A DNA stretch of 32,797 bases from Selenomonadaceae bacterium (GTDB lineage: Bacteria; Bacillota; Negativicutes; Selenomonadales; Selenomonadaceae): contig JAFUZV010000040.1 of assembly GCA_017476425.1 (NCBI GenBank), positions 1 through 32,797 on the forward strand, in the 5' to 3' direction. The notes below the pieces were generated by a model, which was not told the origin of the DNA, did no database searches, and worked only from the letters and a program-made list of their open reading frames with translations. The translations under genes were made by a program, and so were the position numbers. Below, one piece after another: positions 1 to 7,008 of this stretch. The stretch's first letter is position 1; every line of letters begins with the position of its first letter.

Positions 1-122
1 AAACAATTCACCTCATTCAGTAAAAATTTCATCAAAGAATGAGTAAACGAACATACAAAAGATCAATCCGATCAAAAATAAATCACCCAAAAATTTCACC
101 TTCTACAAAAATAATCTTCAAA

Positions 123-155
123 ATTATAGCACAATGCTAAACTCTATGCTATAAT
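123..155. promoter_or_regulatory. Palindromic divergent promoter pair upstream of folB
   Basis: A perfect 9-bp inverted repeat, ATTATAGCA at 123-131 and TGCTATAAT at 147-155, is separated by 15 bp. Each arm read outward is an extended -10 element (TG-N-TATAAT), one firing rightward to the gene at 228 and one leftward out of the window. At the left edge, GAGGTGA on the minus strand (about 8-14) looks like the ribosome binding site of a leftward gene whose start lies just outside. No good -35 box is visible for either side, which fits extended -10 promoters. The symmetry could also be an operator. Promoter function is inferred. Confidence 0.5.
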
Positions 156-227
156 TAGAAAAAAGTTTTAAGGATTAGGAATCAGAAAAATTTTCTGCAT
201 TCTGAATGAAATTTGAGGTGATCATTT

Positions 228-596
228 ATGGTAAAAGTTCGTATAGCTAATATGATGTTCTACGGTTTTCACGGTTATTACGAATATGAACGTGAACAAG
301 GTCAGAAATTTTTCTTTGATGTTGAACTTATGATGGAAGATGACAAAGCGGCTGATACTGATAGTCTTAATGATGGTGTCGACACTGCAAGAGTTTATGA
401 TATTGTCAAAGAAGTCACCGAAAATAAACGCTTTCAACTTCTTGCAGCACTTGCCGGTCATATTGCTGATAGACTTCTTGCAAAATTTCCACATATCGAC
501 GAAGCATCGGTTAGAGTTCGTAAACCTTCTGTTCCGATTGCCGGTCCGATCGATTATGTTGAAGTTGAAGTAATTCGTAAGCAGAAGAAAGAATAA
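228..596 (+). CDS. FolB-like dihydroneopterin aldolase family protein (active site incomplete)
   Basis: The 122-residue product has the fold signature of dihydroneopterin aldolase/epimerase of the folate pathway. It shows FYGFHG near residues 11-16, Glu21 in the position of the Glu22 of the S. aureus enzyme, and the R-K-P-x-x-P-I-x-G segment with Lys99 near the end. By eye alignment to S. aureus and E. coli FolB, the conserved active-site Tyr is Thr53 and the conserved pterin-anchoring Glu of the LLExLAE helix is Ala73. The ATG at 228 has a strong GAGGTGAT site at 215-222. It is a single gene with no folK or folP beside it and ends before a terminator. It may be a diverged FolB or a paralogue with another role, so no gene symbol is given. 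Confidence 0.75.
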   Translation: MVKVRIANMMFYGFHGYYEYEREQGQKFFFDVELMMEDDKAADTDSLNDGVDTARVYDIVKEVTENKRFQLLAALAGHIADRLLAKFPHIDEASVRVRKPSVPIAGPIDYVEVEVIRKQKKE

Positions 597-599
597 TTT

Positions 600-655
600 A
601 AAATTGAAATTGAATTTGAATTTGAAATCGAAATCGAAATTAAAATCGAAAATAA
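600..655. repeat. Degenerate hexanucleotide tract (GAAATY-like)
   Basis: Directly after the folB-like stop codon the sequence is a run of about nine imperfect six-base units such as GAAATT, GAATTT, GAAATC and AAAATC. It is purine-rich and non-coding and leads into the terminator at 660. A slippage-prone microsatellite is the simplest reading. Confidence 0.6.
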
Positions 656-659
656 AAAT

Positions 660-697
660 GGCGATTCACTTTTGTATAATTAGTGAGTCGCTTTTTA
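660..697 (+). terminator. Rho-independent terminator after folB-like gene
   Basis: GCGATTCAC (661-669) pairs with GTGAGTCGC (683-691) using one G-U pair, and is followed by five T residues at 692-696. Confidence 0.8.
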
Positions 698-744
698 TTG
701 CAAAAAAATTTTTTCGTTAATTAATAGACTTCAAAGAAAATTTT

Positions 745-773
745 TTGACTTATAACTGCTTGTCTGTTAAAAT
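745..773 (+). promoter_or_regulatory. secA promoter
   Basis: TTGACT (745-750), a 17-bp spacer and TAAAAT (768-773), with TG one base before the -10 (extended -10). The predicted transcript starts near 780 and carries the GAGGTGA site at 799-805 used by the TTG start at 812. Confidence 0.7.
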
Positions 774-811
774 TCAAACACAAGATAAAAATATTTGTGA
801 GGTGAAAATTT

Positions 812-3349
812 TTGTTTGGATTTTTAAAAAGATTTTTAGGTGATAACAACGAAAAAGAAATTAAACGAATGCAAAAAGTTGTAGATAAAATTAATTCGCT
901 TGAAACGACAATGCAAAATATGACTGATGATAAACTTGCAGGTCATACAGATAAATTCAAAGAACGTTTAGCCGCCGGCGAAAGTCTTGATGATTTTTTG
1001 CCGGAAGCATTCGCCGTTGTAAGAGAAGCATCACGAAGAGTTTTAGGAATGAGACATTTCGATGTTCAGTTGATCGGCGGAATGTGTTTGCACGAAGGAA
1101 AGATCGCTGAAATGAAAACCGGCGAAGGTAAAACTTTAGTAGCAACGTTACCTGTTTATTTGAATGCACTTGAAGGTAAAGGCGTTCATATGGTTACGGT
1201 TAATGATTATCTTGCTAAACGTGACTCTGAATGGATGGGACAATTATATAATTTTCTCGGCTTAACTGTTGGTTTGATTGTTCACGATCTTGATTTTCCT
1301 GAAAGAAAATTTGCTTATGGCTGCGATGTCACTTTTGGAACTAATAACGAATTTGGATTTGATTATCTGCGTGATAATATGGTAATTCACGAAGATCAAA
1401 TGGTTCAACGTCCGTTGCATTATGCGATCGTTGATGAAGTTGATTCGATTTTGATCGACGAGGCAAGAACGCCGCTGATAATTTCAGGACCCGGTGCAAA
1501 ATCGACTGAAATGTATGCAGTTATGGCTCGTGCCGTTGCTAATCTTAAAGAAGGTGATGACTATACTGTTGATGAGAAACAAAAAACCGTTGCACCGAAA
1601 GATGAAGTTATTCCACGAATTGAAAAATTATTAGGAATTAAAAATCTTTACGCGCCGGAAAATATTGAACTCTCTCATTGTTTCACCGCTGCATTGAGAG
1701 CTAAAGCACTTATGAAACGCGATCGAGATTATGTTGTTCGTGACAATGAAATTATTATTGTCGATGAATTTACCGGGCGTTTGATGACAGGTCGTCGTTA
1801 TTCTGACGGTTTACATCAAGCGATCGAAGCTAAAGAAGGCGTAAAAATTCAGCGTGAATCACAGACGCTTGCAACGATCACATTTCAAAATTATTTTAGA
1901 ATGTACGATAAATTAGCAGGTATGACTGGCACTGCTAAGACTGAAGAAGACGAATTTTTGAAAATCTACAAATTGCCGGTTATCGTTGTACCGACTAATA
2001 AACCTGTCAGACGTGTCGATCACCCGGACGTTATTTATAAAAATAAGCGTGCGAAATATAAAGCTGTTGGAAATGCTGTCGAAGAAATTCACGCTAAAGG
2101 ACAACCTATTTTGATCGGTACAACTTCAATCACTCAATCAGAAGAACTTTCAGCGATTCTTAAAAAACGTGGTATTCCTCATAATGTTTTGAATGCAAAA
2201 TTTCACGAAAAAGAGGCTGAAATTGTTGCTGATGCCGGTCAACGTGATGCAGTAACGATCGCAACGAATATGGCAGGTCGTGGAACTGATATTAAACTAG
2301 GTGAAGGTGTTCCTGAACTCGGCGGACTTTTCATTATTGGAACGGAACGCCACGAATCAAGGCGAATTGATAATCAGCTTAGAGGTCGCAGCGGTCGACA
2401 AGGTGATCCCGGCGAATCAAGATTTTATTTATCGCTTGAAGATGATCTGATGAGACTTTTTGCCTCTGAAAATATTGCTAAAATTATGGACAAGCTCGGT
2501 ATGGAAGAAGATGAACCGATCGAACATTCATTGATAACAAGATCGATTGAACACGCACAGAAAAAAGTTGAAGCTAGAAACTTTGATATTAGAAAACACG
2601 TTTTGGAATATGATGACGTTATGAATCAACAACGTGAAGTTATGTATGGTGAGCGCAAAAAAATTCTTCACGGTGAAAATTTGCGTGAAAATATTATTGG
2701 AATGGTTAATCACATTATCAAGCAAGAAATGAATCAATATGCTAATGAAAAACTTTATCCTGAAGAATGGCAACTTGATGAACTCATTAAGGACGCAGAA
2801 AGAATTTATGCGCCGAGTGGTAAATTAAAAGTTGATGAATTAGAACAACTTAGCCGCGATGAACTCAAGGAAGAATTAGAAAGCGTTGCTGAAAATTCTT
2901 ATAAACAGCGTGAAGAAATGTTCGGAGAATCAACAATGCGTGAACTTGAAAAAGTTGTAATGCTCCGAGTTGTCGATAATAAATGGATGGAACACCTTGA
3001 TCATATGGATATGTTGCGTGAAGGTATCAATTTAAGAGCTTACGGTCAGAGAAATCCACTTGTTGAATATAAAATTGAGGCTTTAGCAATGTTTGAAGAA
3101 ATGGAAGCGGCGATTCAAGATCAAATTGCAAGTCTAATGTATCACGTTGCAGTAGTCCAGCAAGAAGAAGAACAACTTGAAGATCGTCTGCAAAATGCAC
3201 AAGCATCTCACGGTGATGAAGTTTCTTCTGCTGAGGCTAAGAAGTCACCGAAAAAAAATCCTGACGGCAGTAAAGTTGGTAGAAATGATCCTTGTCCGTG
3301 CGGCAGTGGCAAGAAGTATAAAAATTGTTGTGGACGCAAGAAAAAATAA
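812..3349 (+). CDS. secA: SecA preprotein translocase ATPase
   Basis: The 845-residue product is the motor ATPase that drives unfolded secretory proteins through SecYEG. Visible features are the Walker A motif MKTGEGKT near residue 101, the [14 protein letters not shown] Walker B/DEAD region, the [10 protein letters not shown] and [10 protein letters not shown] helicase motifs, and a C-terminal zinc-binding tail [13 protein letters not shown] (CxCx8CC) of the kind that contacts SecB or the ribosome. The length is typical for Firmicutes. Translation starts at TTG 812, since GAGGTGA ends six bases upstream and the sequence reads [19 protein letters not shown]. The stop at 3347-3349 is followed directly by the ribosome binding site of the next gene, so secA probably heads a long operon reaching prfB and beyond. 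Confidence 0.98.
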   Translation: MFGFLKRFLGDNNEKEIKRMQKVVDKINSLETTMQNMTDDKLAGHTDKFKERLAAGESLDDFLPEAFAVVREASRRVLGMRHFDVQLIGGMCLHEGKIAEMKTGEGKTLVATLPVYLNALEGKGVHMVTVNDYLAKRDSEWMGQLYNFLGLTVGLIVHDLDFPERKFAYGCDVTFGTNNEFGFDYLRDNMVIHEDQMVQRPLHYAIVDEVDSILIDEARTPLIISGPGAKSTEMYAVMARAVANLKEGDDYTVDEKQKTVAPKDEVIPRIEKLLGIKNLYAPENIELSHCFTAALRAKALMKRDRDYVVRDNEIIIVDEFTGRLMTGRRYSDGLHQAIEAKEGVKIQRESQTLATITFQNYFRMYDKLAGMTGTAKTEEDEFLKIYKLPVIVVPTNKPVRRVDHPDVIYKNKRAKYKAVGNAVEEIHAKGQPILIGTTSITQSEELSAILKKRGIPHNVLNAKFHEKEAEIVADAGQRDAVTIATNMAGRGTDIKLGEGVPELGGLFIIGTERHESRRIDNQLRGRSGRQGDPGESRFYLSLEDDLMRLFASENIAKIMDKLGMEEDEPIEHSLITRSIEHAQKKVEARNFDIRKHVLEYDDVMNQQREVMYGERKKILHGENLRENIIGMVNHIIKQEMNQYANEKLYPEEWQLDELIKDAERIYAPSGKLKVDELEQLSRDELKEELESVAENSYKQREEMFGESTMRELEKVVMLRVVDNKWMEHLDHMDMLREGINLRAYGQRNPLVEYKIEALAMFEEMEAAIQDQIASLMYHVAVVQQEEEQLEDRLQNAQASHGDEVSSAEAKKSPKKNPDGSKVGRNDPCPCGSGKKYKNCCGRKKK

Positions 3350-3364
3350 TTGAGGTGGAAAATT

Positions 3365-4129
3365 TTGGCACTGTCTCAAGACAAAACATATCCGCTTGAA
3401 AATATTAAACTGACTAAAGAATATATTGACGCGTGGAAAATTACCGGTCTGCACTTACAAAAATTATTCAACGAATATAATAAAATCGAAAATACTCAAG
3501 GAAATGGTTTTAATTGGCTGCGAACAAAAATTATTACGCCGTCTTTTGATTCGATGACATTCAGATATAAAAATCAAGTTTTTTCTATTCTGATCGATCT
3601 GATTGAATTTGATGATGATAAAGTAATTTCAAAGACGACTCAAGCGGCAAAAGATTTACAGATAAAAATTTGTGCTGAAAATAATTTGTTGCCGTGCCTT
3701 TTCAAAATCAAAATTCGTAATATGAAACCTGCAACAGGCAGCTGGAATTTATTCGACACTCGAACGGACAAGAAAATTAATCTCTTTGATCTCGTTTCTG
3801 ATACGCCGATTGAAATTTCTGATTGGGAACTTTCAAATTGGGCAGTCAGCACGGTTAGAAATTACCTTGAAAGAGACGGTAATAAAATTATTTCTTTCAA
3901 TGATTCGCCGGGAATTTCACCGAATGTATTTTTTGAGGATAAATCGGGCAATAAAAATTGGGTTTTAATTTCCGTCAATGGCAAGCATCAAAATTCAAAT
4001 GTTAAAATCAACGGTGATTTTCAAAAATTCTCTGCAAATGTTTTGATAAATCCTATCAATGCAGAAAAAATTTATCGCTCAAATGTAGCTCAAGTAAAAT
4101 ATAGCGGCTTGAAACCTATTAAAGATTGA
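3365..4129 (+). CDS. Conserved-looking protein of unknown function in the secA-prfB gap
   Basis: This 254-residue soluble protein is not one I can name. The best start is TTG 3365, because GAGGTGG (3352-3358) lies six bases upstream and the in-frame TTG at 3350 has no room for a site. No signal peptide or membrane segment is seen. Notable segments are a Phe/Tyr-rich strand region (MTFRYKNQVFSILIDLIEF), the motif AENNLLPCLFKI, a Trp-Asn-Leu-Phe-Asp-Thr segment near the middle, and a C-terminal VFFEDKSGNKNWVLISVNG stretch. It lies 15 nt before the Rpn nuclease gene and in the same operon as secA and prfB. It might belong functionally with the nuclease, but that rests on position only. Confidence 0.75.
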   Translation: MALSQDKTYPLENIKLTKEYIDAWKITGLHLQKLFNEYNKIENTQGNGFNWLRTKIITPSFDSMTFRYKNQVFSILIDLIEFDDDKVISKTTQAAKDLQIKICAENNLLPCLFKIKIRNMKPATGSWNLFDTRTDKKINLFDLVSDTPIEISDWELSNWAVSTVRNYLERDGNKIISFNDSPGISPNVFFEDKSGNKNWVLISVNGKHQNSNVKINGDFQKFSANVLINPINAEKIYRSNVAQVKYSGLKPIKD

Positions 4130-4144
4130 AAGAATGATCTAATT

Positions 4145-4930
4145 ATGAATGAAGAAGAAATTATTGCCAGGATAAAAAATTTGCGTTTAATTGATGATAT
4201 ATTTTTCAATAAAGTTATGGAGATCAGCAGAGAATGTTTAGAATTAGTATTGAGAATAATTCTTGACATTGATGATCTTCACGTTGAAGAAGTTATAACT
4301 CAATGCGATGTTCCGAACGTAATTTATAAAGGCGTTCGTTTTGATGTTTTGGCAACGGCTAAAGGTAAGATTTACGATATTGAAATTCAACGCTCCGATG
4401 AAGGTGCAATTCCACGCCGTGCAAGATATAATAGCAGTATGTTAGACTCTCGATCGCTTGCTAAAGGTGTTGAATATCAAAAATTGCCTGAGTCCTATGT
4501 TATTTTTATAACTGAACACGACGTATTGAAAAAGAATTTGCCGATCTATCATATTGAAAGAATGATCACGGAAACAAACGAATCATTTAATGATGCTAGT
4601 CATATAATTTATGTCAACGGCGAAAATCGTGATGACAGTAAACTTGGTAGATTGATGCAAGATTTTTTCTGCAGAGATCCGCATAAGCTGAATTATAAAG
4701 AGATCGCCGAATGTTCAATTTATCTTAAAGAATCGAAAGAAGGTGTAACGTTTATGAGTCCAGTAGTTGAAGAGATTTATAATCAAGGTCTTGCTGTTGG
4801 AGAAAAAAAATTGATAGATGTTATAAAAAATCTCATAAATGCCGGAATGCCTATTGAGTTCATAAAGAATGTAACAGGTTATAACGAAGAGCAGATTATT
4901 GAAATTATTGGACAAAATCAAAAAAGTTGA
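4145..4930 (+). CDS. Rpn family PD-(D/E)XK nuclease / transposase-like protein (copy 1)
   Basis: The 261-residue protein belongs to the Rpn / PDDEXK_2 group (recombination-promoting nucleases, often annotated as transposases). The N-terminal half carries the catalytic pattern GVRFDVLATAKGKIYDIEIQ, giving Asp67, Glu80 and Gln82. This is followed by IPRRARYNSSMLDS and the usual YVIFITEHD and IIYVNGENR segments. The last 58 residues form a separate helical domain (GMPIEFIKNVTGYNEEQI). An ATG at codon 204 with a good ribosome binding site could start that domain alone (see 4754-4930). The upstream ribosome binding site of the full gene is weak. It sits inside the secA-prfB operon, an unusual place for an accessory nuclease. 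It is about 60 percent identical by eye to copy 2 at 23610-24452 over the nuclease domain. Confidence 0.88.
   Translation: MNEEEIIARIKNLRLIDDIFFNKVMEISRECLELVLRIILDIDDLHVEEVITQCDVPNVIYKGVRFDVLATAKGKIYDIEIQRSDEGAIPRRARYNSSMLDSRSLAKGVEYQKLPESYVIFITEHDVLKKNLPIYHIERMITETNESFNDASHIIYVNGENRDDSKLGRLMQDFFCRDPHKLNYKEIAECSIYLKESKEGVTFMSPVVEEIYNQGLAVGEKKLIDVIKNLINAGMPIEFIKNVTGYNEEQIIEIIGQNQKS
4754..4930 (+). CDS. Possible internal small isoform of Rpn copy 1 (C-terminal domain)
   Basis: An in-frame ATG at 4754 (codon 204 of the host gene) is preceded by AAGAAGGTG (about 4737-4745) with eight bases to the start. It would yield a 58-residue protein beginning MSPVVEEIYNQG. The same codon position and the same ATGAGTCC start context recur in the second Rpn gene. 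In the E. coli Rpn family, internally translated C-terminal proteins have been described that neutralise the toxic full-length nuclease. That mechanism is borrowed by analogy here; the sequence shows only the start site and the domain. Confidence 0.5.
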   Translation: MSPVVEEIYNQGLAVGEKKLIDVIKNLINAGMPIEFIKNVTGYNEEQIIEIIGQNQKS

Positions 4931-4952
4931 ATTGATTGAAGGACGTGAGATA

Positions 4953-5138
4953 ATGAGTCCGATTGTTGAAGAAATTTATAATCAAGGCAAAACTGAAAAT
5001 ATGTTTGAAATGGTGAGAAATTTTCTTAACGATGGAACACCGATTGAATTTATTAAAAAAGCAACCGGCTGGTCTGAAGAAAAGATCAATAAAATTATCC
5101 AAAAAAGCGATAACAAAAATAATGAGGAAGTGATTTAA
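4953..5138 (+). CDS. Stand-alone copy of the Rpn C-terminal domain
   Basis: The ORF encodes 61 residues starting MSPIVEEIYNQGK and containing DGTPIEFIKKATGWSEEKI, matching the C-terminal domain of the upstream Rpn (GMPIEFIKNVTGYNEEQI) at roughly half the positions. It has its own ribosome binding site, AAGGA (4939-4943) with nine bases to ATG 4953. A longer start at 4899 would overlap the Rpn gene and has no such site. It arose by a partial tandem duplication. Its TAA shares the A of the prfB ATG (TAATG), so prfB translation is likely coupled to it. By analogy with intragenic Rpn antitoxins it could act as a separate antitoxin or a divergent decoy. It could also be a leftover of a decayed second Rpn gene, but the frame is intact. 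Confidence 0.7.
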   Translation: MSPIVEEIYNQGKTENMFEMVRNFLNDGTPIEFIKKATGWSEEKINKIIQKSDNKNNEEVI

Positions 5139-6245
5139 TGCTTGAAGATTTAAAGCCGGAGTTGACAACACTCCGTGAAAAGCTGAATGAAATGGGGGAT
5201 TCACTTTGACGTTGCCAACAAGGAAAATAAAATTGCAGAGTTAGAATACAAGATGAGTGGTCCGACGTTTTGGGACGATCCTGATTCGGCGCAAAAGATC
5301 ACTCAAGAACTCAATGACATTAAAAGCGGCGTTGAAAATTACAAAAATCTCGTCAACAAATTTGAAGATGCTCAAACGCTTTACGATATGGGAATTGAAG
5401 AAGGCGATCAAAGTCTTGAAAGCGATGTTGCAAATGAAATTGAAGAGATCAAAGCCGGTCTTGAGTCATTGCAGCTTGAAATTTTACTTAGTGAACCTTA
5501 CGATGCTAACAATGCGATCTTGACACTTCACGCTGGAGCCGGTGGAACTGAAGCGCAAGATTGGACGCAAATGCTTTTGAGAATGTATACACGTTGGTCA
5601 GAACGTCACGGCTTTACAGTTGATATGGTTGATATTTTGCCCGGTGATGAAGCCGGTGTTAAATCAGTAACGTTATTTATCAAAGGTCATAATGCTTACG
5701 GATTTTTGAAGTCTGAAAAAGGCGTTCATCGACTTGTAAGAATTTCGCCGTTTGATTCAAATGCTCGCCGTCATACTTCATTTAGTGCTTGTGATATTAT
5801 GCCGGAGATTGATGACGCAGTTGAAGTTGATCTGAATATGGCTGATGTTCGAGTTGATACTTACAGAGCCAGCGGTGCAGGCGGTCAGCATATCAATAAA
5901 ACTTCTTCGGCAGTTAGAATGACACATTTACCGACGGGTATTGTTGTGCAATGTCAGAATGAAAGATCGCAGTTGCAAAATCGTGAACAATGTTTGAAAA
6001 TGCTCCGTGCAAAACTTTTTGAAATGGAACTTGAGAAAAAAGAAGATGAGATCGCAAAACTTGAAGGTGATCGAATGAAGATTGAATGGGGCAGTCAGAT
6101 CAGATCGTATGTCTTTCAACCTTACACATTGGTTAAAGATTTACGAACAGGTGAAGAGACAGGCAATGTTCAAGCTGTTATGGACGGCAGCATTGACAAT
6201 TTTATTCGTTCGTTTCTTGCCGCTAAAGTTGGTCAGAAGGCTTGA
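5138..6245 (+). CDS. prfB: Peptide chain release factor 2 (programmed +1 frameshift)
   Basis: RF2 reads UAA and UGA stop codons. The gene starts at ATG 5138 (GAGGAAGTG site upstream) with MLEDLKPELTTLREKLNEMGDSL, hits an in-frame TGA at 5207-5209, and continues in the +1 frame as DVANKENKIAELEYK, as usual for prfB. The full product is 368 residues. The peptide-release motif GAGGQHIN and the codon-recognition tripeptide SPF (within RISPFDSNARRHTSF) are both present. It is translationally coupled to the preceding small Rpn-domain gene through TAATG. The next gene begins 10 nt after the stop. Confidence 0.97.
5194..5210 (+). promoter_or_regulatory. RF2 autoregulatory frameshift site
   Basis: The slippery CTT TGA C (5204-5210) is preceded by an internal Shine-Dalgarno-like GGGGG (5194-5198). 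When RF2 is scarce the ribosome slips +1 on CTT and makes full-length RF2. The purine run is five bases from CTT, against three in the classic E. coli site. Confidence 0.92.
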
Positions 6246-6255
6246 GGTATTATAA

Positions 6256-6978
6256 ATGAGAAAATTTTTAATTGTGATCGGAGTGCTGTTTATAATTTTA
6301 GCAGTACTTACTGAAATTGTTTTGCCGCAAATTTTAAGCGGAATGCTCAAAGAAAAAATTTCTCAACTGACTTATTCACAAGAAGTTGATCTGTCGATCG
6401 ATTCTTCACCGAGATTTTTAATTACAACAGGACAAGTTGACGAAATTCACGGCGAAGTTGTCAACGGTCGAATAGGTGAACTTGAAACGACAGACTTAAG
6501 ACTTAACGGTGAACAGATCAAAGTTGATATGCCGATGTTGCTTTTCGGTGATAAGAAAGATGAAAATGGTCGAACTCGTCGAGTTGAAGATTATTTGAAG
6601 TCAGTCGGAAAAGTTGAAATGATCGGCGTGATAAGTGAAGAGAATTTGAAAAAATTTTTGGAGCAAAAAGTTGCAGGCAAGTTGGAAAATTTGCAGTTGA
6701 AAATTACACCTGAAGAGATCAACGCAACGGCTAATGTAATGATTATGAATCGCAATGCTGATTTGGAACTTAGCGGCTTGATCATTGCTGACGAAGGTGA
6801 TTTATATTTTCGTATGACAAAATTAAATGCTCGTGCGCCGTTGTTAAGACACGTTCAACTTGATAGATTTTTCGGTGATATAAAAATTGCCTCAGCTGAT
6901 AAATTGCCGTTGAATTTAAAATTTGAAAATGTTGAATTGCAAGAAGGTCAAGCAATTTTAACGGCGATCAGAAATTGA
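6256..6978 (+). CDS. LmeA-like (DUF2993) phospholipid-binding protein
   Basis: The 240-residue protein begins with a single hydrophobic segment (about residues 4-25, FLIVIGVLFIILAVLTEIVL), probably an uncleaved signal anchor placing the rest outside the cytoplasmic membrane. The remainder matches the DUF2993/LmeA pattern of alternating strands: SGMLKEKISQLT, then SIDSSPRFLITTGQVDEIHGEV, and a C-terminal GDIKIASADKLPLNLKFENV. Family members bind phospholipids or act in envelope lipid handling. GAGGTA lies before ATG 6256. It sits between prfB and the DUF5693/csaB envelope genes, which fits an envelope role. The family call is by recognition of the pattern. Confidence 0.7.
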   Translation: MRKFLIVIGVLFIILAVLTEIVLPQILSGMLKEKISQLTYSQEVDLSIDSSPRFLITTGQVDEIHGEVVNGRIGELETTDLRLNGEQIKVDMPMLLFGDKKDENGRTRRVEDYLKSVGKVEMIGVISEENLKKFLEQKVAGKLENLQLKITPEEINATANVMIMNRNADLELSGLIIADEGDLYFRMTKLNARAPLLRHVQLDRFFGDIKIASADKLPLNLKFENVELQEGQAILTAIRN

Positions 6979-7008
6979 TCGACTAATAATCAAGGAAATT
7001 ATTAAACG

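Noticed and set aside
597-811. Possible small gene in the folB-secA gap
   Set aside because: The gap holds only a hexanucleotide tract, a terminator and the secA promoter.
5207-5209. Stop codon making prfB look like a pseudogene
   Set aside because: It is the normal RF2 programmed frameshift site, and the +1 frame continues with the conserved sequence.
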